Positions 12,004 to 22,150 of a stretch of 64,000 nt of DNA are shown piece after piece. Location: assembly GCF_014201585.1 (NCBI RefSeq), contig NZ_JACHES010000003.1:186001-250000 (forward strand), given 5' to 3'. The notes under the pieces were generated by a model, which saw nothing but the letters and a program-made list of their open reading frames with translations, did not search any database and was not told where the DNA came from. How positions within the stretch are numbered: the first letter of the stretch is position 1; each line of letters starts with the position of its first letter. The stretch comes from Anoxybacillus tengchongensis. Lineage in GTDB: Bacteria; Bacillota; Bacilli; Bacillales; Anoxybacillaceae. The position numbers and the translations under genes were made by a program.

Positions 12004-13143
12004 CTATTTCGTTAACATTCTTGAAATGACGATGCGTTGAATTTCTTGCGTCCCTTCATAAATTTGCGTAATTTTTGCATCGCGCATAAACCGCTCGACT
12101 GGATAGTCTTTCGTATAACCATAGCCGCCAAAAATTTGTACCGCTTCAACGGTCACTTTCATCGCCGTGTCCCCTGCAAACAATTTCGCCATCGCTGATT
12201 CTTTTCCATACGGTAAACCGTTTGATTCAAGCCATGCCGCTTGATATGTTAGTAAACGAGCAGCTTCGATTGCTGTTGCCATATCGGCTAGCTTAAAGGC
12301 AATGCCTTGTTGTTCTGCAATTGGCTTACCGAATTGAATACGTCCTTTCGCATATTCTACCGCTGCATCTAACGCCCCTTGAGCGATGCCGACCGCTTGC
12401 GCAGCGATGCCATTTCGACCACCATCAAGCGTCATCATCGCAATTTTAAATCCTTCTCCTTCTTCACCGAGCAAATTTTCTTTCGGAATGCGACAATCTT
12501 CAAAAATAAGCTCCGTCGTTGGTGACGAACGAATGCCAAGCTTTTTCTCTTTTTTCCCGATCGAAAATCCAGGCGTTCCTTTTTCAACAATAAATGCGCT
12601 AATGCCACGATGTTTTTTCTCTGGATCTGTCACCGCAAAAACAACATAAATGTCTGCTTCTCCACCGTTTGTAATCCATACTTTTGAGCCGTTTAATACG
12701 TAATGATCGCCATCCTTTACCGCACGCGTTTTCATTGCTGAAACGTCAGAACCTGCTCCTGGTTCAGACAAACCGTACGCCCCAAGCTTTTCGCCTGTTG
12801 CTAATGCTCGTAAATACGTTTGTTTTTGTTGTTCTGTTCCAAATTTATAAATCGGCCAACTTGCTAACGAAATGTGAGCGGAAAGCGTCACCCCTGTCGA
12901 TGCGCACACCTTTGAAAGCTCCTCCACAGCGATGACGTATGCTAAATAATCGCTACCGATACCACCGTATTCCTCTGGCCACGGGATGCCCGTCAAACCG
13001 AGCTCCGCCATTTTATTAAAAATGTCGCGATCAAAACGCTCTTCTTCATCGCGTTCCGCCGCTGTCGGTGCCACCTCGTTTTTGGCAAAATCGCGCACCA
13101 TTTTCCGTATCATTTCATGTTCTTCGCTAAGTTGAAAATTCAT
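12004..13143 (-). CDS. acdA: Acyl-CoA dehydrogenase AcdA
   Basis: FAD enzyme that introduces the alpha-beta double bond into acyl-CoA and passes electrons to ETF. The 379-residue protein has the family motifs [15 protein letters not shown] (flavin/substrate region), [10 protein letters not shown] and the catalytic base E363 in [13 protein letters not shown] 13143 overlaps the stop of the preceding dehydrogenase gene by four bases, so the two are translationally coupled. B. subtilis acdA holds the same location near rpoE. Short-chain or branched-chain substrates are suggested by family and by icmF; chain length cannot be read from sequence. Confidence 0.93.
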   Translation of the reverse strand: MNFQLSEEHEMIRKMVRDFAKNEVAPTAAERDEEERFDRDIFNKMAELGLTGIPWPEEYGGIGSDYLAYVIAVEELSKVCASTGVTLSAHISLASWPIYKFGTEQQKQTYLRALATGEKLGAYGLSEPGAGSDVSAMKTRAVKDGDHYVLNGSKVWITNGGEADIYVVFAVTDPEKKHRGISAFIVEKGTPGFSIGKKEKKLGIRSSPTTELIFEDCRIPKENLLGEEGEGFKIAMMTLDGGRNGIAAQAVGIAQGALDAAVEYAKGRIQFGKPIAEQQGIAFKLADMATAIEAARLLTYQAAWLESNGLPYGKESAMAKLFAGDTAMKVTVEAVQIFGGYGYTKDYPVERFMRDAKITQIYEGTQEIQRIVISRMLTK

Positions 13144-14291
13144 TTTCCCATCCCCCTCAACAAATGTTTACTAATGACAAGTCGTTGAATTTCAGTCGTT
13201 CCTTCATAAATTTCGCACACTTTCGCATCGCGGAATAGCCGTTCAACCGGATAGTCCTCTGTGTAGCCGTTGCCTCCAAAAATTTGTACCGCTTCAATGG
13301 CGTTTTCCATCGCTGTTTTTGACGCAAACAGCTTCGCCATTGATGCTTCTTTTCCGCACAGCATGCCGTTTGAGCGCAAAAACGCCGCATGATAAACGAG
13401 CAGTTTGGCCGCTTCAACGTTCGTTGCCATATCAGCTAGTTTAAACGCAATGCCTTGTTGTTCGGCGATCGGCTTGCCGAATTGAATGCGTTCTTTCGCA
13501 TAATTCGTTGCGTGTTCAAGCGCGGCTTCGGCAATACCGAGCGATTGGGCCGCAATCCCGATGCGACCGCTATCTAAATTAGCCATCGCAATTTTAAATC
13601 CGTCCCCTTCTTGACCGAGCAAGTTTTCCGCAGGCACGCGCATATCTTCAAACGATAATTGAACGGTTCGCGACCCGTGAAGCCCCATTTTTTTCTCGTC
13701 TTTTCCGATGATAAGACCTGGGGTATGTTTCTCAACGATAAATGCGCTTACTCCTTTACTTCCTTTTTCTTCAAGGTTTGTGCGAGCAAATACGATGTAC
13801 GTATCCGCTTCTCCACCGTTTGTAATAAATACTTTCGAGCCATTTAATACGTAATGGTCACCATCGCGAATGGCTGTCGTTTTTAAGCTTGCTGCATCCG
13901 ATCCTGATCCTGGTTCTGTTAAGCAAAACGCTCCTAAATATTCACCGCGCGCGAGCTTCGGCACATATTTTCGTTTTTGCTCCTCCGTTCCGAAATATAA
14001 AATCGGATTTGTGCCGACAGACGTATGGACAGATAAAATGACCCCTACGACAGCGCTCACTTTTGAAATTTCGTGTATCGCAATGATATATGACGTAAAA
14101 TCCATCCCCGCACCGCCATATTGCTCAGGTACAGTAATACCCATTAAGCCGAGCTCCGCCATTTTTTCAAGAATCGGGCGCGGAAACTCTCCGCGCTCCA
14201 TCCGTTCAACGAACGGTGCAATTTCATTTTCAGCAAACTCGCGCACCATTTGACGCATCATTTGCTGTTCTTCCGTAAAATGTAAATTCAT
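13140..14291 (-). CDS. Acyl-CoA dehydrogenase, short-chain/MmgC-like
   Basis: A second acyl-CoA dehydrogenase of 383 residues, clearly paralogous to the downstream acdA product (shared [14 protein letters not shown] and [19 protein letters not shown]-type motifs). Motifs include [26 protein letters not shown] and the catalytic glutamate E363 in [13 protein letters not shown] 14291 follows AAAGGGGTTGAC. It lies 13 bases after the hydroxyacyl-CoA dehydrogenase gene and overlaps acdA by four bases. Similarity to MmgC-type short-chain enzymes suggests butyryl-CoA-like substrates; with IcmF downstream one of the pair may prefer isobutyryl-CoA. This is inference. Confidence 0.92.
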   Translation of the reverse strand: MNLHFTEEQQMMRQMVREFAENEIAPFVERMERGEFPRPILEKMAELGLMGITVPEQYGGAGMDFTSYIIAIHEISKVSAVVGVILSVHTSVGTNPILYFGTEEQKRKYVPKLARGEYLGAFCLTEPGSGSDAASLKTTAIRDGDHYVLNGSKVFITNGGEADTYIVFARTNLEEKGSKGVSAFIVEKHTPGLIIGKDEKKMGLHGSRTVQLSFEDMRVPAENLLGQEGDGFKIAMANLDSGRIGIAAQSLGIAEAALEHATNYAKERIQFGKPIAEQQGIAFKLADMATNVEAAKLLVYHAAFLRSNGMLCGKEASMAKLFASKTAMENAIEAVQIFGGNGYTEDYPVERLFRDAKVCEIYEGTTEIQRLVISKHLLRGMGK

Positions 14292-14304
14292 GCTGTCAAC
14301 CCCT

Positions 14305-15150
14305 TTATTCGTACGTGTAAAATCCTCGCCCTGTTTTTCGTCCGAGCCAACCCGCTTTCACATATTTGCGTAACAGCGGGCACGGACGGTATTTGTCATC
14401 ACCAAGCCCATCATGAAGCACTTCCATAATGTATAAACACGTATCTAAGCCGATAAAATCCGCTAAGGTGAGCGGTCCCATTGGATGATTCATGCCAAGT
14501 TTCATCACTTCGTCAATCGCTTCTTTCGTCGCAACACCTTCGTATAAACAATAAATCGCTTCGTTAATCATCGGCATTAATACACGATTGGAAACAAATC
14601 CTGGGAAGTCGTTCACTTCAACCGGTACTTTTCCTAACGTTTTTGTCATTTGTTCGATCGCTTCATACACTTCATCAGCTGTTGCGAGGCCGCGAATAAT
14701 TTCAACAAGTTTCATAATCGGTACCGGATTCATAAAATGCATGCCAATCACTTTTTCTGGTCGTTTCGTTGCTGCGGCGATTTCTGTAATTGGTAGTGAA
14801 GACGTATTTGTTGCTAAAATGGCATGCGGAGGGGTGATTTCGTCTAGCTGTGCAAACAACGTTGTTTTCACATCCATATTTTCAACAACCGCTTCGATGA
14901 CGACATCGACATCGCTTCCATCTTGCAAATTTGTCGATGTACGAATGCGGCTCATCGCTTCATCGCGCTGTTGTTCGCTGAATGTTCCTTTTTCAACAAA
15001 CTTATTGATGCTTTTTGCAATATTGTTCAGCCCCCATTGTACGCGCTCTTCATTGACATCGTTTAAAATGACGTCATATCCTGCTGTGGCACACACTTGA
15101 GCAATCCCTGATCCCATTTGACCAGCACCAACAACCATCACTTTTTTCAT
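14305..15150 (-). CDS. mmgB: 3-hydroxybutyryl-CoA dehydrogenase
   Basis: NAD-dependent oxidation of 3-hydroxyacyl-CoA to 3-ketoacyl-CoA. The 281-residue protein begins with a Rossmann glycine motif [12 protein letters not shown] (about residues 7-18) and has the HMFNPVP-type loop read here as [17 protein letters not shown], containing the catalytic histidine, and [17 protein letters not shown] 15150 follows ATGGGGGATGGAACG-type purines. It lies 14 bases after the thiolase gene in the same operon. The symbol follows the B. subtilis mmgABC naming; the orthology is likely, not proven. Confidence 0.93.
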   Translation of the reverse strand: MKKVMVVGAGQMGSGIAQVCATAGYDVILNDVNEERVQWGLNNIAKSINKFVEKGTFSEQQRDEAMSRIRTSTNLQDGSDVDVVIEAVVENMDVKTTLFAQLDEITPPHAILATNTSSLPITEIAAATKRPEKVIGMHFMNPVPIMKLVEIIRGLATADEVYEAIEQMTKTLGKVPVEVNDFPGFVSNRVLMPMINEAIYCLYEGVATKEAIDEVMKLGMNHPMGPLTLADFIGLDTCLYIMEVLHDGLGDDKYRPCPLLRKYVKAGWLGRKTGRGFYTYE

Positions 15151-15164
15151 CGTTCCATCCCCCG

Positions 15165-16346
15165 TTAATGAACTTCAATCATAATTGCATCGCCTTGACC
15201 GCCACCGCTACAAATCGCTGCAATGCCAGTGCCGCCACCACGGCGTTTTAATTCATGAATTAACGTAATAATAATGCGCGCCCCACTTGCCCCGATTGGA
15301 TGTCCAAGCGCAATAGCACCGCCGTTCACGTTTACTTTTTCTTCTGGCAAGTCAGCAATTTTCATGCTTGCTAAAGCGACAGCCGCAAACGCTTCGTTAA
15401 TTTCAAATAAATCAATGTCGTTTACTGTTTTTCCTGTTTTTCGCAACAACTCATTGATGACGATGCCTGGCGTTTTCGGAAAATCTTTCGCTTCAATGGC
15501 AATTGCGGTATGCGCGACAATCGTCGCAAGCGGGGTGAGCCCTTCTTTTTGTGCCCGTTCTTCGCTCATTAATACAAGCGCAGCTGCCCCATCATTTACC
15601 CCTGGCGCATTTCCTGCGGTAATGGTGCCTGTTGGATCAAACACAGGCGCAAGCTTCGCTAATTTTTCAAGCGACGTATCTTTGCGCGGCGACTCATCGA
15701 CCGCTACGGTAACCGGCTCGCCTTTTCGTTGCGGAATAGTAACAGGAACGATTTCTTCCGCAAACTTGCCGCTTTCGATCGCTGCAATAGCTAACTGATG
15801 ACTTCGATACGCCCAACGATCTTGCTCCTCGCGCGTAATGCCTAACTCTTTTGCCGTTTCACTTCCGTAAATGCCCATATGCACGCCTGTAAAACTGCAT
15901 GTTAATCCGTCATACACCATTAAATCTTTCACCGTCGAATCGCCCATACGCAGTCCCCAACGTGCTTTCGGCAATATATACGGTGCATTGCTCATCGATT
16001 CCATTCCACCTGCAACGATGACATCCGCGTCCCCAGCACGAATAATTTGATCACCAAGCGTGACGCTACGCATCCCTGAAGCGCACACTTTATTAATCGT
16101 TTCTGTTTTCGTCTCCCACGGAATTCCAGCTTCTTTAGCTGCTTGTCGCGATGGAAGTTGCCCTTGTCCACCTTGCAATACTGTACCAAAAACGACTTCA
16201 TCGACATCTTCTGCATTCATATTTGCGCGCACGAGCGCCTCTTTGATCGCCATACCTCCAAGCTGCGCAGCGCTGAATGCACTTAAACTTCCACCGAATT
16301 TTCCAAATGGTGTACGTACCCCGCTAACAATGACCGTTTTCCCCAT
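15165..16346 (-). CDS. mmgA: Acetyl-CoA C-acetyltransferase (thiolase)
   Basis: Thiolytic cleavage of 3-ketoacyl-CoA, or condensation of two acetyl-CoA. The 393-residue protein has the acylated cysteine C88 in [15 protein letters not shown], the [10 protein letters not shown] histidine loop and the second active cysteine in [10 protein letters not shown] start at ATG 16346 ([15 protein letters not shown]) behind GGGGGAGAAAC, not at the longer frame. First gene of the acyl-CoA operon; a TATAAT -10 (16461-16466) and an 18-bp operator (16390-16407) lie upstream. A degradative role is favoured by the dehydrogenases that follow. Confidence 0.93.
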   Translation of the reverse strand: MGKTVIVSGVRTPFGKFGGSLSAFSAAQLGGMAIKEALVRANMNAEDVDEVVFGTVLQGGQGQLPSRQAAKEAGIPWETKTETINKVCASGMRSVTLGDQIIRAGDADVIVAGGMESMSNAPYILPKARWGLRMGDSTVKDLMVYDGLTCSFTGVHMGIYGSETAKELGITREEQDRWAYRSHQLAIAAIESGKFAEEIVPVTIPQRKGEPVTVAVDESPRKDTSLEKLAKLAPVFDPTGTITAGNAPGVNDGAAALVLMSEERAQKEGLTPLATIVAHTAIAIEAKDFPKTPGIVINELLRKTGKTVNDIDLFEINEAFAAVALASMKIADLPEEKVNVNGGAIALGHPIGASGARIIITLIHELKRRGGGTGIAAICSGGGQGDAIMIEVH

Positions 16347-16389
16347 GTTTCTCCCCCTTTTCTTCATAAGAAAGCCCTTTCAAAAATGT

Positions 16390-16407
16390 TGAGCGAACGC
16401 TCGTTCA
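16390..16407. promoter_or_regulatory. FadR-like operator upstream of the thiolase operon
   Basis: Read on the minus strand it is TGAACGAGCGTTCGCTCA, a near-palindrome that agrees at 14 of 18 bases with the site in the fadF promoter and resembles the B. subtilis FadR consensus (TGAATGA/TCATTCA half-sites). It lies between a TATAAT -10 (16461-16466) and the thiolase start, so a bound repressor would block elongation or a nearer promoter. Confidence 0.7.
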
Positions 16408-16512
16408 ATTATGGACGGGCAAAGAAGGCGCACGAAACCGCACACCTTCCCGTTGCTTTCATTATACTTAAAATGTCTTAAAAATAAAACTATTTATTTT
16501 TTTTAGAATTTT

Positions 16513-18591
16513 TTAATGAACAGGTCCAAATACAGCCTTTTCTAACAGCTCAGCGACATCATACGTGCCGACTTTTTCTTCCACTTCTTTTGCTTTTGTT
16601 CCATCTGATAACATCGTTAAACAGTACGGACAGCCCGAGCTAATAACTGTTGGATTCACTTCAAGCGCCTGTTCTGTGCGCGCTACGTTAATGCGCGTGC
16701 CTGTCGTTTCTTCCATCCACATTAATCCGCCACCTGCACCGCAACACATGCCTGTTTCGCGATGGCGTGCCATTTCCACGAGCTTCACACCCGGAATCGC
16801 TTTCAAAATTTGACGCGGTGCATCGTATACATCGTTATATCTGCCTAAATAACATGAATCGTGGAATGTAACGACTTCGTTGACTTCATATTTCGGGACG
16901 AGGCGACCTTCTTCCACAAGCTTTGCTAGTAACTCTGTATGGTGATATACTTCCGCTTCAAAGCCGAAATCCGGATATTCATTTTTGAATGTGTTATACG
17001 CATGCGGATCGATCGTCACAATTTTTTTCACACCTGCTTTTTCAAACTCTGCAATGTTAGATGTTGCTAATTCTTGGAATAAAAATTCGTTTCCTAAACG
17101 GCGCGGCGTATCGCCAGAGTTTTTCTCCTTGTTGCCTAAAATCGCAAATTTCACGCCTGCTTCATTTAATAGACGCGCAAAAGCTAACGCAATTTTTTGG
17201 CTTCGGTTATCGAATGACCCCATCGAGCCGACCCAGAATAAATATTCGAATTCTTCTCCAGCTTTTTGCATTTCTTTTACTGTCGGAATCCGGACATCTT
17301 CACGCAACTCGCGCCAATTTTCCTTTTCTTTGCGATTCAGTCCCCATGGATTTCCTTGACGTTCGATATTTGTCATCGCACGCTGTGCATCAGGGTTTAA
17401 CTTTCCTTCTGTTAATACGAGGTAACGACGTAAGTCAATAATTTTATCGACATGTTCATTCATAACTGGGCATTGGTCTTCACAGTTGCGACACGTCGTA
17501 CATGCCCAAATTTCTTCTTCCGTAATGACATCGCCAATCAAATTTGGCATTTCGATCGTTGCCGCTTGTTCTTGCATTCCTTGCGCCATGAAGGCGAGTT
17601 GGTTTCCTTTTGTATTCGCAAACGCAAACGTTGGTACCCAAGGAGCTTTCGATGTGATGGCTGCGCCTTTTTCAGTTAAATGGTCACGCAATTTTAAAAT
17701 AAGATCCATCGGTGATAACATTTTCCCTGTCCCCGTTGCTGGACACATGTTCGTGCAGCGCCCGCACTCGACACACGCATATAAATCGATCAGTTGCGTT
17801 TGCTTAAAATCTTCAATTTTCCCAACACCAAACGACTCTTGCGTCTCATCTTCAAAGTTGATTTTCTCAAGCTTCGGTCTCGTTAACCGACTAAAAAAGA
17901 CATTGACTGGTCCAGCGATTAAATGGGCATGTTTCGATTGTGGCACGTACACTAAAAACGTTAATAAAATCAGCAAGTGCACCCACCAAGCAACGAAAAA
18001 CAATACTGCTGCTCCTGTTTCTCCTACCCAATTAAATGCAAGTGCAATCGCAGAAGCGACAGGTTCGCTCCATGACGTTCCTTCGTTATGCCAAATGCGC
18101 CCCATGCCATTTCCAAACAGCACGGAAAGCATAAGTCCACCGATAAAAATAAGAACAAGTCCTGCTTTGAAATCACGTTTTAAGCGGACAAGCTTTTCAA
18201 TGTAACGACGATAAAACGCCCATAGTACCGCCACTAAAATAAGTAATGTCACAATTTCTTGAAAAAACGTAAACGCTGGATAAAGTGGCCCGAGCGGCAA
18301 GTGCGCCCCTGGGACAAGCCCTTTAATGATGAAGTCAATGGCACCAAATTGAACGAGAATAAAGCCGTAAAAGAACATGACGTGAATAATGCCGCTTTTT
18401 TTATCTTTTAATAGCTTTTTTTGCCCAAAAACGTTGATCCATATGTTTTGCAGACGTTCTTTTACTTTTCCATCAAACTCAACTTTTTTCCCTAGCTTAA
18501 TATACGCAATGCGCGTTTTGACGAGATAGACAAATAGATGAACAGCGTACGCTGTCACAAGCAAAAAAGCGATCCAGTTCAACCAAAGCAC
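16513..18591 (-). CDS. fadF: Membrane iron-sulfur oxidoreductase FadF (ETF:quinone-type, HdrD-like)
   Basis: Probable electron carrier from acyl-CoA dehydrogenases/ETF to the respiratory quinone pool. The 692-residue protein has about five N-terminal membrane helices (residues 1-230), two 4Fe-4S motifs CVECGRCTNMCP and CTTCRNCEDQCP, and C-terminal HdrD-type cysteine-rich CCG domains with MCCGAGGG and SGCPYC. I choose GTG 18591 (VLWLNWIAFLL) with AAAGGGGGAAGGG upstream; the open frame extends 26 residues further into the promoter. B. subtilis fadF (ywjF) sits at the same place and is FadR-regulated. An operator in its promoter supports co-control with the operon downstream. Confidence 0.9.
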   Translation of the reverse strand: MLWLNWIAFLLVTAYAVHLFVYLVKTRIAYIKLGKKVEFDGKVKERLQNIWINVFGQKKLLKDKKSGIIHVMFFYGFILVQFGAIDFIIKGLVPGAHLPLGPLYPAFTFFQEIVTLLILVAVLWAFYRRYIEKLVRLKRDFKAGLVLIFIGGLMLSVLFGNGMGRIWHNEGTSWSEPVASAIALAFNWVGETGAAVLFFVAWWVHLLILLTFLVYVPQSKHAHLIAGPVNVFFSRLTRPKLEKINFEDETQESFGVGKIEDFKQTQLIDLYACVECGRCTNMCPATGTGKMLSPMDLILKLRDHLTEKGAAITSKAPWVPTFAFANTKGNQLAFMAQGMQEQAATIEMPNLIGDVITEEEIWACTTCRNCEDQCPVMNEHVDKIIDLRRYLVLTEGKLNPDAQRAMTNIERQGNPWGLNRKEKENWRELREDVRIPTVKEMQKAGEEFEYLFWVGSMGSFDNRSQKIALAFARLLNEAGVKFAILGNKEKNSGDTPRRLGNEFLFQELATSNIAEFEKAGVKKIVTIDPHAYNTFKNEYPDFGFEAEVYHHTELLAKLVEEGRLVPKYEVNEVVTFHDSCYLGRYNDVYDAPRQILKAIPGVKLVEMARHRETGMCCGAGGGLMWMEETTGTRINVARTEQALEVNPTVISSGCPYCLTMLSDGTKAKEVEEKVGTYDVAELLEKAVFGPVH

Positions 18592-18649
18592 AATACCCTT
18601 CCCCCTTTGTTGTAAAAATAAAATAAATTTTCTGAACAAACTTACTTTC

Positions 18650-18677
18650 ATTATATAATGAATGAGCATTCAGTCAA
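18650..18677 (-). promoter_or_regulatory. fadF promoter with embedded FadR-like operator
   Basis: TTGACT (18677-18672), 16-base spacer, TATAAT (18655-18650). The spacer holds TGAATGAGCATTCA (18659-18672), part of the 18-mer TGAATGAGCATTCAGTCA (18659-18676), so a bound repressor would exclude RNA polymerase directly. Confidence 0.8.
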
Positions 18678-18738
18678 TATTTTTTCTTATTTTTTATTTT
18701 CTTTTTGGGGAAACTACACGAAAGAAAGGAGTGAAGGC

Positions 18739-19917
18739 ATGCGTTGGCTCGTCATTGCGATCATTTTATTGTTTCTTCTTGTGCTTGATTATAAATGGGG
18801 CGATAAAGTGTCAAAAGCATCAGCACGAAAAAAGGTCGGCATTGAACGTGAAAGCGACATTACGCTATTTACGACAGGTGAAACGTTGTTTGATGACTAT
18901 TTTGCACAGTTAGAACAAGCGAAACATCATATTCACATTTTATTTTATATCGTGCGCGATGATGAAATCGGTCAGCGATTTTTTTCTTTACTTGAGCAAA
19001 AAGTAAACGAAGGGGTAGAAGTACGTCTGCTCGTCGATTGGGTCGGCAGCTTCGGGTTACCGGCTTCCCTCCGACAAAAAAGTGGGCAATTTGCTTTTGC
19101 GAACCGTCCGACATTGCCGTTTTTTTTCTACAAATTGAACGAACGGAATCATCGGAAAATTACTGTTATTGACGGGAAAATTGGCTATTTAGGCGGGTTT
19201 AACGTCGGAAAAGAATATATGGGTCAAGATCCGAAGTTTGGCCATTGGCGCGACTATCATTTGAAGATTGTCGGAGAAGGTGTGCATGACTTGCAGCGAC
19301 AGTTTCAAGAAGACTGGACAAAAGCGACTGGGCAATCGTTTGGAGATAATGAACGGTATTTTCCTCCCCTTCGAAAAGGAATGATGAAACATCGTCTTCT
19401 TCCAACGGACGGGAAGTATTTAGAAGATGAATTTATTCAGCTGATTAAACAAGCAAAACAGGAAATCATCATCGGAACCCCATATTTTATTCCAAGTAAA
19501 AAAATTATGAATTCTCTTCTTGAAGCGATGGAACGAGGTGTTCAACTAACGATTATTGTACCGATGCAAGCGGATCATCCGTTTGTTAAGGAAGCCGCAT
19601 ATCCGTATTTTCGTCAACTTTTGCGCGCAGGGGCACGTATTTATCAGTTTTATAACGGATTTTACCATACAAAAGTGATTGTCATTGATGATCATTTATG
19701 TGATATTGGCACGGCAAATTTTGATCGTCGCAGTTTGTTCATTAACTACGAAATGAATTGTTATATATATGACAAATCGTTCATTCAACATGTCAAACAA
19801 ACGATCGCCAAAGACATCGACACATCAACGTTGTTGACAGCGGAATATTTTCGCAAGCAATCTTGGCTTCATCGGCTGAAAGAAGGGGTTGCGACATGGA
19901 TGTCTCCGTTATTGTAG
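18739..19917 (+). CDS. clsB: Cardiolipin synthase family phospholipase D protein
   Basis: Membrane enzyme that joins phosphatidylglycerol units into cardiolipin. The 392-residue protein has an N-terminal membrane helix (LVIAIILLFLLVLDY, about residues 4-18) and two HKD motifs: HRKITVID with GGFN, and HTKVIVID with GTANFD. It has one predicted helix, shorter than the 480-residue housekeeping synthases, and matches the minor enzyme YwjE/ClsB of B. subtilis, which is also next to fadF. ATG 18739 follows AAAGGAGTGAAGG; the longer frame crosses the fadF promoter. Divergent from fadF, 147 bases apart. Confidence 0.9.
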   Translation: MRWLVIAIILLFLLVLDYKWGDKVSKASARKKVGIERESDITLFTTGETLFDDYFAQLEQAKHHIHILFYIVRDDEIGQRFFSLLEQKVNEGVEVRLLVDWVGSFGLPASLRQKSGQFAFANRPTLPFFFYKLNERNHRKITVIDGKIGYLGGFNVGKEYMGQDPKFGHWRDYHLKIVGEGVHDLQRQFQEDWTKATGQSFGDNERYFPPLRKGMMKHRLLPTDGKYLEDEFIQLIKQAKQEIIIGTPYFIPSKKIMNSLLEAMERGVQLTIIVPMQADHPFVKEAAYPYFRQLLRAGARIYQFYNGFYHTKVIVIDDHLCDIGTANFDRRSLFINYEMNCYIYDKSFIQHVKQTIAKDIDTSTLLTAEYFRKQSWLHRLKEGVATWMSPLL

Positions 19918-19924
19918 TAAAAAA

Positions 19925-19946
19925 GGGTGCCCTATTGGGGACACCC
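19925..19946. terminator. Bidirectional terminator between clsB and argS
   Basis: GGGTG/CACCC stem continued by CCC/GGG around TATT, between convergent stops, with A/T runs at each end. Confidence 0.75.
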
Positions 19947-19955
19947 TCTTTCGTA

Positions 19956-21626
19956 TTACATTTTTTCAGGAGCATGTACACCGACAAGCGCTAAAGCATT
20001 TTTTAATGTAATTTGTACAGCTTTCATAAGTGCTAAGCGAGCGCGACTTTTTTCCACGTTCGTTGCATCAAGTACTTTTTCCGCATTGTAAAAACTATGC
20101 AATGCAGAGGCAAGATCGAAAATGTAGTTCGTCATTCGATGTGGTGAGCGCTTCACCGCTGCTTCCGCAACAGCTGAAGGAAACTCCCCTAGCTTTTTCA
20201 ATAAGTCGATTTCTTTTTCCGCTAATTCGTACGTAAAAGATAGGTCACCATCATAAGATAACCCTTGTTCTTCGCCTTGACGAAGCATGCTGCATACGCG
20301 CGCATGGGCATATTGTGCATAATATACAGGGTTTTCGTTTGATTGCGATACAGCTAAATCCATATCGAAATCTAAATGCGTATCTGATGAGCGCATCGCA
20401 AAGAAATAGCGCGTAGCGTCCAGTCCGACTTCTTCCATTAAGTCACGCAACGTAACCGCCTTTCCTGTCCGTTTGCTCATACGTACTTTCTCACCGTTTT
20501 GATATAAACTAACGAGCTGAATAATTTCAACTTCTAACACATTTGGGTCGTATCCGAGCGCAGCGATCGCCGCCTTCATGCGCGGAATGTAACCGTGATG
20601 ATCTGCGCCCCAAATGTTAATAATTTTTTCAAATCCACGCTCAAGTTTATCTTGATGGTATGCAATGTCCGGCAATAAATACGTGTACGTGCCATCTTGT
20701 TTAATAAGCACGCGGTCTTTGTCATCACCGAATGTTGTCGAGCGGAACCATGTCGCGCCGTCTTGTTCGTAAATATGTCCTTTTTCGCGCAACGTTTCAA
20801 GCGCCTTCTCAATTTTTCCGTTATGGTAAAGCGATGTTTCCGAATACCAAACATCAAATGTGACGCGGAAATCGGCTAAATCTTTTTTAATTTTATCCAT
20901 TTCAAACGCTAACCCATATTCACGGAATTGTTGAAGTCGCTCTTGTTCGTCGAGCGCGACAAACTTGTCACCATGTTCTTCTGCCAACTTTTTCCCTAAT
21001 TGTACAATATCTTCACCGAAGTAGCCGTCTTCTGGCATGTCCTTATCGATACCAAGCGCTTGAAAATAACGCGCTTCGACCGACTTGGCTAAATTGGCGA
21101 TTTGATTGCCAGCATCGTTAATGTAATATTCACGTGTGACGTCAAAACCTGCTTTTTTCAAGATGTTACATAATGAATCGCCAACCGCTGCTCCACGCGC
21201 ATGACCTAAATGTAAGCTACCTGTCGGGTTTGCGGAAACAAACTCAACTTGCACTTTTTGTCCATTGCCGACGTTTGTTTCACCGTACGCATCGCCTGCT
21301 TGTAAAATCATCGGAACGAGCTCAGTCAAATAACGATTGTCCATGTAAAAATTAATAAACCCCGGTCCAGCGATGTCCACTTTTTGAACAAATACGGCTT
21401 CACCGTTAAAATGACGTACAATATCTTCCGCGATCATACGCGGTGCTTTTTTTGCGACGCGCGCAAGTTGCATCGCCACGTTTGTTGAATAGTCGCCGTG
21501 CGCTTTATCTTTCGGCGTCTCTAAAATGACGTTTGGAACGTCTGCTTCTGTCGCGACTCCTGAGCGAATGACTGCTGATTTGATTTCCTCTTTTAATTTT
21601 TGTTTCATTTGTTCAACAATGTTCAT
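19956..21626 (-). CDS. argS: Arginyl-tRNA synthetase
   Basis: Charges tRNA-Arg. The 556-residue class I synthetase has the N-terminal Arg-specific add-on domain (about 1-110), the HIGH-type motif [13 protein letters not shown], the KMSK-type motif RMSKRTGK and a C-terminal DALR anticodon-binding domain ([12 protein letters not shown] to the end). ATG 21626 overlaps the stop of ywiB by four bases, so translation is coupled. No T-box is visible upstream, unlike glyQS in this window. Confidence 0.96.
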   Translation of the reverse strand: MNIVEQMKQKLKEEIKSAVIRSGVATEADVPNVILETPKDKAHGDYSTNVAMQLARVAKKAPRMIAEDIVRHFNGEAVFVQKVDIAGPGFINFYMDNRYLTELVPMILQAGDAYGETNVGNGQKVQVEFVSANPTGSLHLGHARGAAVGDSLCNILKKAGFDVTREYYINDAGNQIANLAKSVEARYFQALGIDKDMPEDGYFGEDIVQLGKKLAEEHGDKFVALDEQERLQQFREYGLAFEMDKIKKDLADFRVTFDVWYSETSLYHNGKIEKALETLREKGHIYEQDGATWFRSTTFGDDKDRVLIKQDGTYTYLLPDIAYHQDKLERGFEKIINIWGADHHGYIPRMKAAIAALGYDPNVLEVEIIQLVSLYQNGEKVRMSKRTGKAVTLRDLMEEVGLDATRYFFAMRSSDTHLDFDMDLAVSQSNENPVYYAQYAHARVCSMLRQGEEQGLSYDGDLSFTYELAEKEIDLLKKLGEFPSAVAEAAVKRSPHRMTNYIFDLASALHSFYNAEKVLDATNVEKSRARLALMKAVQITLKNALALVGVHAPEKM

Positions 21627-22051
21627 CGTTTTGCCTCCTTAAATGAAATCGTCACTGCATGACGACCGACATGTTTCCCAGATAAATGGAGTATGTAGGA
21701 AAAAAACAACTGCCCTTTTTTTGTTTTTTCATTATACTGATACAAAACTTGTTCTGTTTTTGTTTTCATTTCCCAGCGCGCCACCGGACTTTCGTACGTG
21801 CCGACGGTTTCTGACTGTTTACGGAACGTATGGCGCATCGAGACTGCACCGGAACGAAGAACGACGACTTCATCATTGGCAATCTTCACAATATTTTTGA
21901 TCGTTTCTCCTTCGTACGTCTCTTCAAACGTCACATACGTTGCGTCTCCTTTTAAGTAGTATAAACCATTTGCCTCAATGACAACAATTTCTTTTCGTGC
22001 ACCGTCACGAATTTCTGTCACTTGCTTGAGTTGTATTGGTGTTCCGTTCAC
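21623..22051 (-). CDS. ywiB: DUF1934 beta-barrel protein YwiB
   Basis: Small calycin-like beta-barrel protein of unknown function, always found just ahead of argS in Bacillus relatives. The sequence alternates strands ([23 protein letters not shown], split here by turns) as expected for DUF1934. I prefer GTG 22051 ([17 protein letters not shown], 142 residues) with AAGGA ten bases upstream; the open frame starts 22 codons earlier without a ribosome site, and another GTG lies three codons upstream. Overlap with argS by ATGA suggests coupling. Confidence 0.82.
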   Translation of the reverse strand: MNGTPIQLKQVTEIRDGARKEIVVIEANGLYYLKGDATYVTFEETYEGETIKNIVKIANDEVVVLRSGAVSMRHTFRKQSETVGTYESPVARWEMKTKTEQVLYQYNEKTKKGQLFFSYILHLSGKHVGRHAVTISFKEAKR

Positions 22052-22150
22052 CTTCCCCACATCCTTGCTGTTGTTGTGACTGTAGTTAAGTATAGAAAAA
22101 GAGGCGCATACATGCAATAGGCGGCCTCTTTTTAGAGACCGCCTAACATA

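Noticed and set aside
12004-14291. Two similar neighbouring genes as a recent tandem duplication
   Set aside because: The two acyl-CoA dehydrogenases share motifs but differ through most of their length, so they are old paralogues, not a fresh repeat.
16422-16447. Hairpin GAAGGTGTGCG / CGTGCGCCTTC between fadF and the thiolase gene
   Set aside because: Needs three G-U pairs and has only TTT after it; may be a weak leader structure, but too poor to list as a terminator.
17486-18205. Long plus-strand open frame (239 codons) opposite fadF
   Set aside because: It lies wholly antisense to fadF, which has clear cysteine motifs, and has no ribosome site or recognisable domain; it reflects codon bias of the real gene.
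22123-22144. Hairpin AGGCGG..CCGCCT between the four-helix gene and ywiB
   Set aside because: Good stem but no T run on either strand; I would not call it a terminator without transcript data.
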